Assembly: GCA_947449315.1 (NCBI GenBank)
Contig: CANFRC010000003.1
Coordinates: forward strand, 62,001-126,000
Reading direction: 5' to 3'
Origin: Bacteroidota bacterium
GTDB taxonomy: Bacteria > Bacteroidota > Bacteroidia > 2-12-FULL-35-15
DNA length: 64,000 nt
Below are positions 17,485-27,508 of the stretch, piece after piece. Numbering within the stretch: position 1 is the stretch's first letter; each line of letters opens with the position of its first letter. The notes under the pieces are model-generated. The model had not been told where the DNA came from. It made no database searches and was given only the letters and a program-made list of their open reading frames with translations. Made by a program: the position numbers and the translations under genes.

Positions 17485-20400
17485 TTAATTTAAAATTACG
17501 AGTTTTTCATATTTCTCAGCAGTTGCGCCTTCACTCGTCTTTACCTTTATCCTATAAATATAAACGCCTTTGCCTATTTTATCACCAAAATCATCTCGGC
17601 CATCCCACTCAATCGGATCCGAACGAAACCCTTCTGTATGAACATATTCATCAATGTTTTTTACCAACTTTCCACTTACTGTAAATATCTGAACCTGCAC
17701 ATCTAAAACCTGACAACATTGATTTTGTTCAAAATAAAACTGTGTTTTTGTTGTGAACGGATTGGGATAATTCAAAACATGACTCAATGCTAATTCTGCT
17801 GATTTTGCCACGATGAACTCCGTATAGGTTTGATTGGAATTGTTATATACATCCCAAACCTTCAAATTTAAAGTATGTTTGCCTTCACTCAAAGAAGAAA
17901 AAGGGTAACGAATGCTTCCACTCTTATAACTATTTAAATCTGCTTGATAATAATCGTTTAGCACAATGGAGTTTTCGGTATTTGCATCTAACACAGCCGT
18001 AATATCGTGTCCGATACCATTTCCTACAGTGTTCACACCGTGCTCATCTTTCAATGTTGCATACAAATCAGGGTTTTCGTCTGTCAATCCGCCAAACACA
18101 AATTTAGAATCGTTCATATACAAATTAACGGATGGACCGGAATTGTCGACCAATGCAGTATCGTTTGAACCACCTATAATCACTTTTTCATAATAACCAT
18201 TTGCATCTTGGCTACCATTCTCTGCATAATAGCTGATCCTTCCTATTCCATATTGATAGGCAATATCTTTGGGTACCACAAATGAAAATTTAAAAAACCC
18301 ATTCGAAACTGATGCTTTTCCTTTGTATAGAATATTTTTTTGCAAGGTAAACGTATATGGAGGACTAGCTGCACCATCATTAGAAAGTGTGGTAACATTT
18401 TGCTTTTTATCATATACAGTGGGATAAATAATGCCATTGTAGTTATTCAAAACAGCAGCACTTTTATTTCGAACATATCCACTAATAGTAACCAAAGAAA
18501 GCGCTTTTAGTGTATCTGAACTTGCAGATGAAACAGGAAGAGCATTAACCGTATCGGTTGAAATGTCATATGAAGGATAAACCAATGTCAGTGCTGGATC
18601 ACCCAACAAAGTAAAGTTCCTGCTGTTTGTTGAATTTCCGCCTGGCTGATTTTTAATATAAGAAAACAAATCACCTAAACGAGGCATTTTCCCGGCAATA
18701 GGCGTAAATGCTGCTTCGTAAAAATCTTTATTTAAAGTGAAATTCCCAGAAGCAAAAACCAATCTGACAGTTGTAAATAATCCGATACCGCCACCATTCG
18801 GATTTAATAAAACCAATTCACCTGCAGATGTTCTTTCCGGATCATCGAACCGACTGAATTCACAAGTTGCCGTAAAAAATAAAGGAAGATTATTACTATT
18901 GTTCCAGGAATTGATATCAGAAACTTCAAGTATCCGCTCATGCGCCAAACCTACTTCACCGCCATGCCCTGTATAATTCATAATCAGACACCCCTTCTCA
19001 ACACGCTTATTGATAGCGTCAGTTACAGTAGGATACCGATTTCCTCCTGGTGTAGCTTCCTGTGGATATGCATCTAAATATATTTTATCGACATTGTAAT
19101 CGTTATAAGACGTGTCAACAATCGTTGCTAACTTGTTTGCATCTGATATGTGAAGGTCTCCGTCTTCATCATCACCAATAAAACAGACCATATTTCTCCA
19201 ATCACCGAAAGGAGAATTCGAAACAAGACTAGAGCAGCCACTATTAGTGGTAGCAGTTGATACGCCTGTTTTCATATAATTAAAAATTTTATTCACAACA
19301 CCAACAGCCTCTTCTTTTGTCTTTACAGGAAAACGCCCAATGCCAACATCTACAGCATCTATACTTGGAATCATTATGCCTTCAGAATTATCTAAACACC
19401 CATAAAAATCATCTGAAACGAACGAGTTTGTTAAAATAGAAGAATTGTACGATTGGTAGGTAGGTATAAAATTGGTATTACTACTGAATCGTTTTTTATT
19501 ATCATACGATCCATCTCCGAATAATAATAAATATTTAGGTAGTTCCGTTGAGGAAACTGCTTTATCATAAAACATTTTCACAAAGTCTCGAATAGCTGAA
19601 ACATCTTGAGCTCCTGAAGAAAACTCATTGTAAATTTGCTGAGGTGTAACAACCACTGTTGATAGCGTGTCGGCACTTTCGTGATATGCTGCTAATTGCA
19701 TCGCTTCCTCATAAAAATCGGGATACGCAACAATTATTAAATCTTTATTCGACAATGAATGCAAATTTTGATTCGCCACAGTACCTGATATTGCGGGCGT
19801 AAAGAAGGATGTGCCATCAAAAGCAACAAACTCTCTTAAAACATCAGCGGGCAATGTAAACTGTGAAATTGTTCCAGCAGAAGTCAACGCTTGAAGAGAT
19901 GCGTTTGCAGGATCTGTAACATCCCATACCTGAATAGGTACAGATCTTGTAATTGAATATTGCGAAACATTTCCAGCACCCAAAGATTGCGCGTCTCTGA
20001 ACGCCATTTGATTCCCAGTCATTATTAATTGTCGCCTTACATTCACATCAATATAATCAAGCCATGCAACAGCATCAGGAGTTGACTTCGTTACATTCAC
20101 ACTCAGATTTGGACTAGAAGGGTTAAACGAAAAACAACCATATCCCGATATTGCATAATCGCTATAGGAATCTCCAGGCGTTGGAAAAATTGAAATAGCT
20201 GTACTTCCAGATTGACAGGCAACAGAATAATTTGCCGCACTTGTAATATCACGAGAAGCAATATTGGTCCCAATTTTTACAGGAGAAGATCCGTCAATAT
20301 TAGGGAAAGAAAAAGTAAAACTATAGGAAGCTATATTATCAAAATATTCACCATACCATTTTCTTCCTGATTTTATAAAATTAATGTTGTCATTTTCATG

Positions 20401-21375
20401 AAAAGCGTAATCGTCGAAAGTAGAAACACTATTTGTTACCGACAGCAATGAAGAAGCCTGATTTTGTATACGCTTGCCTGCACCCAAATCAGTAGTAATA
20501 AAATAGTACGATGAATCAGAATATAAATTCAAGGTGTGAGTAAATTTAGTGCAAGCAGTTGTATCATACGCCCAAGTATTCGGACCTTTTCCGTAAAACA
20601 AAAAGTAATCGGAAGCATCAAAAACACCGTCACTGTTTAAATCCTGAAATGAAATTGCATTTTCGACAAGATCGTCTTTTCTGGGTGCCGAATTCAATTC
20701 AGGCAACATTCCGCCTCCGTTTCCATAAACCCTAACATTTGAAGGATTTAAAGTAGACAGATCATAACCAAGATTTTGAAAAAAAGAATATGATAATTTA
20801 TAAACCCCATCCGTTGCTAGAGCTATTTTGTACCAATTACCTGTTTGAAGAACAGAATTTAGAGCATACGATCGATGCGTTGTGGAAGAAACCCTTTCAG
20901 AAGCTGTTGCAACCGTTTTTAAATCAAAGGAAACTAATTTCTCAAAAACTCCAGATAGTGGATTTTTTCTTACAGGAATAAATGACACCAACCCGAATTT
21001 CTTTTTTTTGGAAATAGAAATCGTAGACGCTATTTTTATTTCACTCGGAACTTTTGAAGGGTTTTTCAAAACTGCAATCTCCTGAGCAGATAATGGCAGA
21101 AAAACAGTATTAACCAAACTTGTTGTAAAACGCTCATCATTCTGACCAAGCTCAACCTTTTGAATAAACCTAGGCAAAAAACCGTCTTCGAATTCAAATT
21201 GCGCTCCTGTAAAATTCAAAAATTTCTGAGTCTCGTCAACAGAAGGTTTTACTTCACCAGGCTGTAGCCAAGAAATAGTATATGTAGGGGGATTTTGCCT
21301 AGTCCCTTCTTTGTTTTGCGCAAATAGGTATGGATTAAAAAGGAAAAAGAAGGCAAAGACGAAAGAAACACGCAT
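17485..21375 (-). CDS. porU: Type IX secretion system sortase PorU
   Basis: PorU (1296 residues) is the cell-surface C25-family peptidase that removes C-terminal sorting domains and attaches cargo to A-LPS. A signal peptide is at 1-19. The gingipain-type catalytic residues appear in NYTGHGGEVGLAHE (His) and FTATCEFSRFDDP (Cys), near residues 800-850. The C-terminus has a sorting-type domain with NYPNPFT, IFTVSGKLV and GKGVYIYRIKV, which PorU retains. Length fits the Bacteroidota family. Start is ATG 21375; a TAAATTTG -7-like box lies at 21396-21403 on the minus strand. Co-transcribed with porV. Confidence 0.95.
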   Translation of the reverse strand: MRVSFVFAFFFLFNPYLFAQNKEGTRQNPPTYTISWLQPGEVKPSVDETQKFLNFTGAQFEFEDGFLPRFIQKVELGQNDERFTTSLVNTVFLPLSAQEIAVLKNPSKVPSEIKIASTISISKKKKFGLVSFIPVRKNPLSGVFEKLVSFDLKTVATASERVSSTTHRSYALNSVLQTGNWYKIALATDGVYKLSYSFFQNLGYDLSTLNPSNVRVYGNGGGMLPELNSAPRKDDLVENAISFQDLNSDGVFDASDYFLFYGKGPNTWAYDTTACTKFTHTLNLYSDSSYYFITTDLGAGKRIQNQASSLLSVTNSVSTFDDYAFHENDNINFIKSGRKWYGEYFDNIASYSFTFSFPNIDGSSPVKIGTNIASRDITSAANYSVACQSGSTAISIFPTPGDSYSDYAISGYGCFSFNPSSPNLSVNVTKSTPDAVAWLDYIDVNVRRQLIMTGNQMAFRDAQSLGAGNVSQYSITRSVPIQVWDVTDPANASLQALTSAGTISQFTLPADVLREFVAFDGTSFFTPAISGTVANQNLHSLSNKDLIIVAYPDFYEEAMQLAAYHESADTLSTVVVTPQQIYNEFSSGAQDVSAIRDFVKMFYDKAVSSTELPKYLLLFGDGSYDNKKRFSSNTNFIPTYQSYNSSILTNSFVSDDFYGCLDNSEGIMIPSIDAVDVGIGRFPVKTKEEAVGVVNKIFNYMKTGVSTATTNSGCSSLVSNSPFGDWRNMVCFIGDDEDGDLHISDANKLATIVDTSYNDYNVDKIYLDAYPQEATPGGNRYPTVTDAINKRVEKGCLIMNYTGHGGEVGLAHERILEVSDINSWNNSNNLPLFFTATCEFSRFDDPERTSAGELVLLNPNGGGIGLFTTVRLVFASGNFTLNKDFYEAAFTPIAGKMPRLGDLFSYIKNQPGGNSTNSRNFTLLGDPALTLVYPSYDISTDTVNALPVSSASSDTLKALSLVTISGYVRNKSAAVLNNYNGIIYPTVYDKKQNVTTLSNDGAASPPYTFTLQKNILYKGKASVSNGFFKFSFVVPKDIAYQYGIGRISYYAENGSQDANGYYEKVIIGGSNDTALVDNSGPSVNLYMNDSKFVFGGLTDENPDLYATLKDEHGVNTVGNGIGHDITAVLDANTENSIVLNDYYQADLNSYKSGSIRYPFSSLSEGKHTLNLKVWDVYNNSNQTYTEFIVAKSAELALSHVLNYPNPFTTKTQFYFEQNQCCQVLDVQVQIFTVSGKLVKNIDEYVHTEGFRSDPIEWDGRDDFGDKIGKGVYIYRIKVKTSEGATAEKYEKLVILN

Positions 21376-21425
21376 AGAATTAATCGATTAGATTTCAAAT
21401 TTAGTTAAAAGTGAGCATTTAAATG

Positions 21426-21456
21426 TTGTAAGTAAAGATTTTTTTACATAAATTTG
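21426..21456 (+). promoter_or_regulatory. Bacteroidota-type promoter of porP/sprF-gldJ
   Basis: TTG (21426-21428), 20-nt spacer, TAAATTTG (21449-21456). It predicts a leader of about 135 nt before the porP/sprF start at 21597. It lies back to back with the -7-like box of porU. Confidence 0.6.
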
Positions 21457-21596
21457 TATATCGTATGATTCGTATTCCGGCTAGCTAACGGATTTTTTGA
21501 AGGATTATTGCCTCTAAAAATAAAAATAATGCTTCCTGAATGAAACATTTGTCGATATTTTATGTATAATTGTGTTCAATTAAGATCGGAATAATT

Positions 21597-22553
21597 ATGT
21601 TAAAACGTATTGTTTTAATTTTATTAGTAGTATTTTCACTTGGATCGAGCGAAAAATTATTCGCTCAAGACCCTGAGTTTACTCAATTCTACGCCAACCC
21701 CCTCTATCTCAACCCTGCTTTTGCTGGTTCAGCTCGTTGTCCGAGAATTTGCTTGAATTACCGTAATCAATGGCCAAACATTTCTGGAACCTATATTACC
21801 TATTCTGCATCTTACGATCAACATTTTGATAAATTGGCTGGTGGGTTAGGTCTTTTGGTTACAAATGACAAAGCTGGTCAAGGGACTTTAACAACGACCA
21901 ATGCTTCTGCATTGTATTCTTACCAGTTAAACATTAGTAGAGAATTCTCTATGAAATTTGGTTTCCAGGCTACTTACTTTCAAAAGAGTATAGATTGGAG
22001 CAAATTGACTTTCGGTGATATGATTGATGAACGAAGAGGATTCGTTTATGACACAAAAGAATTAACTGCACTTTCAAAAAAATCAAATATCGATATTTCA
22101 GCAGGTATCTTAGGATATAGCAAACGATATTTCTTTGGTGCTGCTTTTCACCATTTAACTCAGCCTGATGAAGGATTTATTGGGGTAAGTAAACTTCCTA
22201 TGAAGATTACTGCTCATGCCGGAGCTGTATTACCTATAGGTGATAAAGGAAACGAAATCTTCATTTCACCCAATGTCCTGTATCAAAGACAACAAGATTT
22301 CCAACAGCTTAACTTAGGTTTATATGTTGTAAGAGGCGCTATTGTTGGGGGGTTATGGTATCGTAACCAAGATTCATTTATTGCATTGATCGGTTTCCAG
22401 CAGCACTTCTTTAAGGTTGGTTACAGCTATGACTTAACCGTTTCTAAACTTACTAATGCAACCGCTGGTTCGCATGAAATCTCCTTTTCATTGCAATTCG
22501 AGTGCAGACCTAAAAAGAAAAAATTCAGAACAGTTAACTGTCCATCATTCTAA
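21597..22553 (+). CDS. PorP/SprF family type IX secretion outer-membrane protein
   Basis: This 318-residue protein belongs to the PorP/SprF family. After the signal peptide it has the diagnostic start DPEFTQFYANPLYLNPAFAG followed by CPRICLNYRNQWP, then a beta-barrel with a C-terminal strand HEISFSLQF and a short Lys-rich tail. PorP contributes to the T9SS outer-membrane complex with PorK/GldK; SprF paralogues serve particular cargo such as SprB. I start at ATG 21597, since the ORF extension to 21570 adds nine residues before the signal peptide. gldJ follows after 82 bp on the same strand. No SprE/PorE-like gene is adjacent. Confidence 0.9.
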   Translation: MLKRIVLILLVVFSLGSSEKLFAQDPEFTQFYANPLYLNPAFAGSARCPRICLNYRNQWPNISGTYITYSASYDQHFDKLAGGLGLLVTNDKAGQGTLTTTNASALYSYQLNISREFSMKFGFQATYFQKSIDWSKLTFGDMIDERRGFVYDTKELTALSKKSNIDISAGILGYSKRYFFGAAFHHLTQPDEGFIGVSKLPMKITAHAGAVLPIGDKGNEIFISPNVLYQRQQDFQQLNLGLYVVRGAIVGGLWYRNQDSFIALIGFQQHFFKVGYSYDLTVSKLTNATAGSHEISFSLQFECRPKKKKFRTVNCPSF

Positions 22554-22635
22554 AAATAATTTATTCATACAATTAAAAACCTAAAACATAGTTTTTATTA
22601 GGAATAGTGATATAATACAAACCAAAACGAGAACA

Positions 22636-24183
22636 ATGAAAAAAGTATCAAGCAAACTAATCGCGATAGCAGGAATTATAACCTTAGCTTCTTCTTGTAG
22701 CAAAGAGAGATCTCCTGTTACAGCTTGGGAATATAACGAACCTAAGAACGGGGGTTTTGAAGTTGGTCCATACGAAGAACAAGAAACAGGACCAGGATTG
22801 ATTTTGGTTGAAGGGGGTACATTTACAATGGGAAGAGCTGAACAAGATGTTACGTATGATTGGAATTCAATTCCGAGAAGGGTTTCTGTATCTTCTTTCT
22901 ATATGGATCAAACGGAGGTTCGTAATTTAGATTACTTAGAATATTTACATTGGACCTCTCGTGTATTTTCTGCAAACTTTTATGATGTTGTAAAAAAGGC
23001 GATGCCCGATACTTTAGTTTGGCGCGACCGTTTGGCATACAATGAGCCATATGTGGAGTATTATTTACGTCACCCTTCTTACAGAGATTACCCTGTTGTA
23101 GGTGTTAACTGGTTACAAGCATCAGACTTTTGTGCTTGGAGAACTGACCGTGTAAATGAATTCATCTTAGTTCGTGAAGGAATTGTTGATTATGCTCCTA
23201 CTCCAACTGAAAATGACTATTTCAATACTGACCAATACCTTGCAGGTAAATGGACAGGAACTGTAAAAAACCCTATCCCAAACTTAGATCCTAATGGTGG
23301 TGACCGTTTAGTTCGAATGGAAGATGGTATCTTTTTACCTCGTTACAGACTACCGACAGAAGCTGAGTGGGAATATGCTGCTTACGGCTTGATTGGTAAT
23401 ACTATTGGTGAACGTATCACAGACAGAAGATTGTATCCTTGGAATGGTCACGGCACACGTAATCCTGATGATCAATATTTAGGTCAGATGTTGGCGAACT
23501 ACCAAAGAAGTAATGGTGATATGATGGGTAATGCTGGAAGACTTAATGATGCCGGGGATATCACAACTCCTGTATTTTCTTATTGGCCAAATGACTTCGG
23601 TTTGTATAATATGGCTGGTAACGTTTCTGAGTGGGTCATGGATGTATACCGTCCTCTTTCTCCAGAAGATAAATCGGACTTCCGTCCTTTCCGTGGAAAT
23701 GTATTCAAAACACAATTACGTGACCCTGCTGATAACAATGCTATCATGATCGATGACACTATCAGATATGATGCTGATAGTAATATTATTAGTATGCCTG
23801 GTCAAGTTCGTTGGAGAGATGTAAGTATTGCAATTCCAGATGACAACCTAGATGAAAGAAGAAACTATAAATACGCTGATAACATCAACTATTTAGATGG
23901 TGATGTTCAATCACAGGCAGTTGGATTAAACGGTGGCACTTGGACAGAAAATTACGATCCTGCAAGTGGAAAACCTGAATCAAGTGGAATGTACGAATAT
24001 GGTAACACTTCTATGATCAACGATAAGGCTCGTGTTTATAAAGGTGGTTCTTGGAAAGACCGTGCATATTGGATGGTTCCGGGAACAAGAAGATTTCTTG
24101 ACCAACGTCAGTCAACAGCATGGATTGGTTTCCGTTGTGCTATGACTCGTGTTGGTAGTCCAGAAGGCCTAGGCGCTAGATAA
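22636..24183 (+). CDS. gldJ: Gliding motility/T9SS lipoprotein GldJ
   Basis: GldJ (515 residues) is an outer-membrane lipoprotein needed for gliding and for stability of GldK in flavobacteria. The lipobox LASSC puts the acyl Cys at residue 21. A formylglycine-generating-enzyme/SUMF1-type domain follows, with LVEGGTFTMGR (about 57-67), LPTEAEWEYAAYG (about 239-251), YNMAGNVSEWVMD (about 319-331) and the C-terminal YKGGSWKDRAYW and WIGFRCAM. The sulfatase-activating cysteines of true FGE are absent, as expected for Gld proteins. Its place beside porU-porV and the lack of gldLMN next to it favour GldJ over the paralogue GldK. Confidence 0.9.
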   Translation: MKKVSSKLIAIAGIITLASSCSKERSPVTAWEYNEPKNGGFEVGPYEEQETGPGLILVEGGTFTMGRAEQDVTYDWNSIPRRVSVSSFYMDQTEVRNLDYLEYLHWTSRVFSANFYDVVKKAMPDTLVWRDRLAYNEPYVEYYLRHPSYRDYPVVGVNWLQASDFCAWRTDRVNEFILVREGIVDYAPTPTENDYFNTDQYLAGKWTGTVKNPIPNLDPNGGDRLVRMEDGIFLPRYRLPTEAEWEYAAYGLIGNTIGERITDRRLYPWNGHGTRNPDDQYLGQMLANYQRSNGDMMGNAGRLNDAGDITTPVFSYWPNDFGLYNMAGNVSEWVMDVYRPLSPEDKSDFRPFRGNVFKTQLRDPADNNAIMIDDTIRYDADSNIISMPGQVRWRDVSIAIPDDNLDERRNYKYADNINYLDGDVQSQAVGLNGGTWTENYDPASGKPESSGMYEYGNTSMINDKARVYKGGSWKDRAYWMVPGTRRFLDQRQSTAWIGFRCAMTRVGSPEGLGAR

Positions 24184-24203
24184 TAAGACCTCTATATTTT
24201 TAT

Positions 24204-24242
24204 ACAAAAAAACGTCACGCAAATTGCGTGACGTTTTTTTTG
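24204..24242. terminator. Bidirectional intrinsic terminator after gldJ/korB
   Basis: Perfect stem ACGTCACGC / GCGTGACGT (24212-24220 / 24226-24234) flanked by A- and T-runs. Its core CGTCACGCAA...TTGCGTGACG recurs in the terminator at 47650-47686. Confidence 0.93.
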
Positions 24243-24270
24243 TATAAGATGCATTCCACCTGTTTCTAAA

Positions 24271-25290
24271 TTAGATGGTCCATGTGTTTTTGCCCTTGAT
24301 CAAATCATCCAAATTTCCTTTCCCCTTGCTTTCAATTGCTTCTGTAATTTGCGCATTCAATTCATCTTCATAACAGAATCTTTCTTCTTGATAAAAAACT
24401 CCGAAAGGACGAGGCAATGCATGTTCATTGGATGGAATATCAAAAAATCGAACCAAAATATTTGCCTTTACCTGATCTTTTTCATCATGAATCCAAAGAT
24501 CATTAGCAGAAACATCTGACAGATTAACGACCGTTGGCTTAAATCCATCTAGTTTAATTCCTTTATCCGCATTTTCACCGAAGACCAATGGTTTACCATT
24601 CTCAACCATCAATGTATTTAATTTCTTCGTTCCTTTTTCAGTAAACACTTCAAAAGCACCATCATTAAACACATTACAATTCTGGTAGATCTCTAGCATA
24701 GAAGTGCCTTTATGCCCATTAGCACGCTTTAATATTTCACGTAAGTGAATAGGGTCGCGGTCCATGGAGCGTGCAACAAAAGTAGAATCTGCTCCTAAAC
24801 ACAATGCAAGAGGGTTAAATGGATGATCAACAGAACCAACTGGTGTGGACTTCGCCACTTTTCCTACTGGTGAAGTTGGGGAATATTGACCTTTTGTTAA
24901 TCCGTAAATTTCATTATTGAACATCAACACATTTACATTAAAATTTCTGCGCAATAAATGAATCAAATGATTTCCACCAATCGATAATGCATCACCATCA
25001 CCGGTAACGATCCAAACACTAAGATCGGGTCGGGTGGCTTTTAATCCACTAGCAATAGCGGTAGCACGACCATGAATGCTATGCATCCCGAACGTTTCCA
25101 TATAATAAGGAAAACGGGAAGAGCAACCAATGCCAGAAACAAAAACAATTTGTTCACGAGGAATGCCAAGCTCTGGCATTACGGTTTGAACTTGTTTTAG
25201 GATCGAATAGTCTCCGCAGCCAGGGCACCAACGTACTTCCTGATCGGTTACAAAATCTTTAGGGGTTAATTTTATTTCGGCTGTTTCCAT
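24271..25290 (-). CDS. korB: 2-oxoacid:ferredoxin oxidoreductase, beta subunit
   Basis: The 339-residue subunit binds thiamine diphosphate: the motif is [20 protein letters not shown] with [27 protein letters not shown] near residues 21-31 holds two of the cysteines for the single [4Fe-4S] cluster, with Cys further along (SGIGCSSRF and [10 protein letters not shown]). With KorA it converts 2-oxoglutarate or another 2-oxoacid to its acyl-CoA while reducing ferredoxin. Its ATG overlaps the korA stop by one base (TAATG), so translation is probably coupled. Substrate choice (2-oxoglutarate rather than pyruvate) is inferred from the family. Confidence 0.93.
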   Translation of the reverse strand: METAEIKLTPKDFVTDQEVRWCPGCGDYSILKQVQTVMPELGIPREQIVFVSGIGCSSRFPYYMETFGMHSIHGRATAIASGLKATRPDLSVWIVTGDGDALSIGGNHLIHLLRRNFNVNVLMFNNEIYGLTKGQYSPTSPVGKVAKSTPVGSVDHPFNPLALCLGADSTFVARSMDRDPIHLREILKRANGHKGTSMLEIYQNCNVFNDGAFEVFTEKGTKKLNTLMVENGKPLVFGENADKGIKLDGFKPTVVNLSDVSANDLWIHDEKDQVKANILVRFFDIPSNEHALPRPFGVFYQEERFCYEDELNAQITEAIESKGKGNLDDLIKGKNTWTI

Positions 25291-27137
25291 TATTTTAACA
25301 TCTCCACAATTTTATTTTTTAACTCTTGTGATGTAAAAGGCATTCCTTGTATTTTATTTAATCCTTTAGCGTCAACAAAAAATTTATCTCTGATCACTTT
25401 TATCAATTGACCGTTATTGATTTCGGGGATCAATACTTTATCAAAGCTTTTCAGGATATCGCCTAAATTCTTTGGAAAAGGATTTAGGTATTTCACGTGA
25501 GCATGAGAAACATCATACCCTTCTTCAATGGCTTCTTTTATTGCAGTTTTAATTGAACCATAAGTGGAACCCCAGCCCAAGACCAACAACTTCCCTTTTT
25601 CCTTTCCATTATCAATCACTTGTAATGGAATATAATTAGCGATGTTATCCACTTTTTCCTGACGCAATTTAACCATCAATTCGTGATTGTCAGGATCATA
25701 TGAAATATTCCCCGTTTCATTTTCTTTCTCAATCCCTCCTATTCTATGCTCCAATCCTTTTGTTCCGGGGATGGCCCAGGGACGGGCCAATTTTTCGTTG
25801 CGTTTGTAAGGTAAAAATGCTTCGCCTTCTTTCAAATTATTTTTTGCAAAAGAAACTTTCAGCTCTGGTAAATCAGCTGCAGATGGGAATTTCCAAGGTT
25901 CTGCACCGTTGGCAATATAACCATCTGTCAAAAGGAAAACAGGAGTCATAAACTCTAAAGCTAAGCGACACGCTTCAAAAGCACCGTAAAAACAGTCAGA
26001 AGGGTTGTATGCAGCAATAACAGGAACGGGTGATTCACCATTTCTTCCATATAAGGCTTGTAGAAGATCGGCTTGTTCTGTTTTAGTAGGTAAACCAGTA
26101 CTTGGGCCACCGCGTTGCACATTTACAATAACAAGCGGCAATTCTAGCATCAATGCTAAACCGATTGCTTCACCTTTCAAAGCAATTCCTGGCCCTGATG
26201 AAGCAGTGATACCCAGTGAGCCACCAAATGATGCACCAATAGCAGATGTTATAGCGGCAATTTCATCTTCCGCCTGAAATGTTTTTACGCCAAAATTTTT
26301 ATGTTTTGACAATTCATGCAAAATATCGGATGCTGGAGTTATAGGATAGGTTCCATAAAATAATGGCAAGCCTGATTTTTCTGCAGCAGCAATCAAACCC
26401 AATGCTAAAGCCTGATTCCCCATTATGCTTCTATAGGTTCCTTTTGAAACAGGAGCCGGCTTCACTTCAAAACGATGCATTGGTGCTTCCACCGTATCGC
26501 CATAATTAAATCCCGCTTTTAATACCTTAATATTCGCATCAATTAATTCGGGACGTTTTTTGAATTGCTCTTTTAAAAATTCAATTGACTTGTCCAAAGA
26601 ACGATTGTACATCCAATAGATATAACCCAACACAAACATATTCTTCGAGCGATCCATCTCCTTTGTGCCAAGACCTGAATCAGCTAATGCAGTGCGTGTG
26701 ATCTTTGTAATATCGATTTCGTAAACTTTAAATTTTTCCAACGATCCATCCTTCAATGGATTTATTCCATCTGGGTATTTTGCGAGTTTTAAATTTTTAG
26801 GGTCAAAGCCATCTGTATTTGCAATGATAATTCCACCGGCTTTCAGCTGCTTCATATTTGCTTTCAAAGCAGCCGCATTCATAACAACCAATACATCACA
26901 TGCATCACCAGCTGTAAATATTTCAATACTTCCAAAATGCAATTGAAATCCTGAAACTCCCGCAATCGTTCCTTGCGGAGCGCGAATTTCGGCAGGAAAA
27001 TTAGGAAAGGTACTAATATCGTTACCATACAATGCAGCAGTCGTTGTAAACTGAGAGCCGGTCAATTGAATACCATCGCCTGAATCGCCTGCAAAGAGGA
27101 TGACTACATCTGTTTTTATTTCTGTTGTTAAACTCAT
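25290..27137 (-). CDS. korA: 2-oxoacid:ferredoxin oxidoreductase, fused gamma-alpha subunit
   Basis: This 615-residue protein fuses the gamma domain (about residues 1-190, with [16 protein letters not shown] and [20 protein letters not shown]) to the alpha domain ([65 protein letters not shown]). That is the usual layout in Bacteroidota KorA. I start at ATG 27137 rather than the TTG/ATG 42 bases upstream because the family begins with a short hydrophilic stretch before [11 protein letters not shown] candidate leader with its own promoter, a short ORF and an intrinsic terminator ends 64 nt upstream. A TAACTTTG -7-like box at 27189-27196 could give korA a private promoter. Confidence 0.93.
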   Translation of the reverse strand: MSLTTEIKTDVVILFAGDSGDGIQLTGSQFTTTAALYGNDISTFPNFPAEIRAPQGTIAGVSGFQLHFGSIEIFTAGDACDVLVVMNAAALKANMKQLKAGGIIIANTDGFDPKNLKLAKYPDGINPLKDGSLEKFKVYEIDITKITRTALADSGLGTKEMDRSKNMFVLGYIYWMYNRSLDKSIEFLKEQFKKRPELIDANIKVLKAGFNYGDTVEAPMHRFEVKPAPVSKGTYRSIMGNQALALGLIAAAEKSGLPLFYGTYPITPASDILHELSKHKNFGVKTFQAEDEIAAITSAIGASFGGSLGITASSGPGIALKGEAIGLALMLELPLVIVNVQRGGPSTGLPTKTEQADLLQALYGRNGESPVPVIAAYNPSDCFYGAFEACRLALEFMTPVFLLTDGYIANGAEPWKFPSAADLPELKVSFAKNNLKEGEAFLPYKRNEKLARPWAIPGTKGLEHRIGGIEKENETGNISYDPDNHELMVKLRQEKVDNIANYIPLQVIDNGKEKGKLLVLGWGSTYGSIKTAIKEAIEEGYDVSHAHVKYLNPFPKNLGDILKSFDKVLIPEINNGQLIKVIRDKFFVDAKGLNKIQGMPFTSQELKNKIVEMLK

Positions 27138-27200
27138 ATTATTTAAAATCAAGAACCTCAAAGATTGATAAAGGTTCAAACTGTTTTACAAAGTTAATTT

Positions 27201-27238
27201 AAAACAAAAAGGTTTTTCCATTAATGGAAAAACCTTTT
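27201..27238 (-). terminator. Intrinsic terminator upstream of korA (possible attenuator)
   Basis: Stem AAAGGTTTTTCCA / TGGAAAAACCTTT (27208-27220 / 27225-27237) with a TTAA loop, followed on the minus strand by TTGTTTT. It lies between the 27-codon ORF and korA on the same strand. An A-run on the other side makes it partly bidirectional, but the nearest plus-strand gene starts further right. Confidence 0.8.
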
Positions 27239-27268
27239 AAATACGTAATGTTAATATATTTATAAAAA

Positions 27269-27352
27269 TCAATCCAAATAGGTGTTGAACATACAATACA
27301 TATAACAGCAAGATGTAATTATTTGTTTAGATTGATTCATTTTGTTTTTCAT
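27269..27352 (-). CDS. 27-residue Cys/Tyr/Met-rich short ORF (candidate leader peptide of korAB)
   Basis: This short ORF begins with MKNKMNQSK and contains SCCYMYCMF: three Cys, three Tyr and several Met in a short run, unlike the surrounding proteins. A full-consensus promoter ends 10 nt before its ATG, so the transcript would be almost leaderless. An intrinsic terminator follows 31 nt after its stop, and korA begins 64 nt past that. The arrangement is that of a transcription-attenuation leader whose translation could sense Cys or another amino acid. I see no strong alternative antiterminator pairing, so an independent small RNA or microprotein gene is equally possible. Function is unknown. 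Confidence 0.45.
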   Translation of the reverse strand: MKNKMNQSKQIITSCCYMYCMFNTYLD

Positions 27353-27362
27353 TTCTATGACA

Positions 27363-27392
27363 CAAATGTAAGGATAATTGTTTATCGGACAA
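27363..27392 (-). promoter_or_regulatory. Consensus promoter of the korAB leader transcript
   Basis: On the minus strand TTG (27390-27392), exactly 19 nt, then TACATTTG (27363-27370), matching TAnnTTTG. Transcription should begin near 27357, a few bases before the short ORF at 27352. Confidence 0.75.
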
Positions 27393-27508
27393 GTAAAAAT
27401 ACGAATGTCTAATAATTTCATTATTTTCGCTTTAGAGAAAGAGAGTGAAAAAAAACACATTAAAATTTAGTCTTTCCATTTCAAACACAAACGGATAAAT
27501 TACCATAC

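Larger units (their letters stand above)
27138..27508. other. 371-bp region between korA and the FadL-type gene
   Basis: It contains, on the minus strand, a promoter, a 27-codon ORF and a terminator (each listed separately). To the right of 27393 is AT-rich sequence with a purine-rich stretch (27433-27462) and no recognised element for the plus-strand FadL-type gene beginning at 27509. Confidence 0.6.

Noticed and set aside
27269-27460. A 63-codon reading frame on the minus strand extending upstream of the 27-codon ORF
   Set aside because: The upstream half runs through the consensus promoter at 27363-27392, so it would not be in the transcript; only the 27-codon part was kept.
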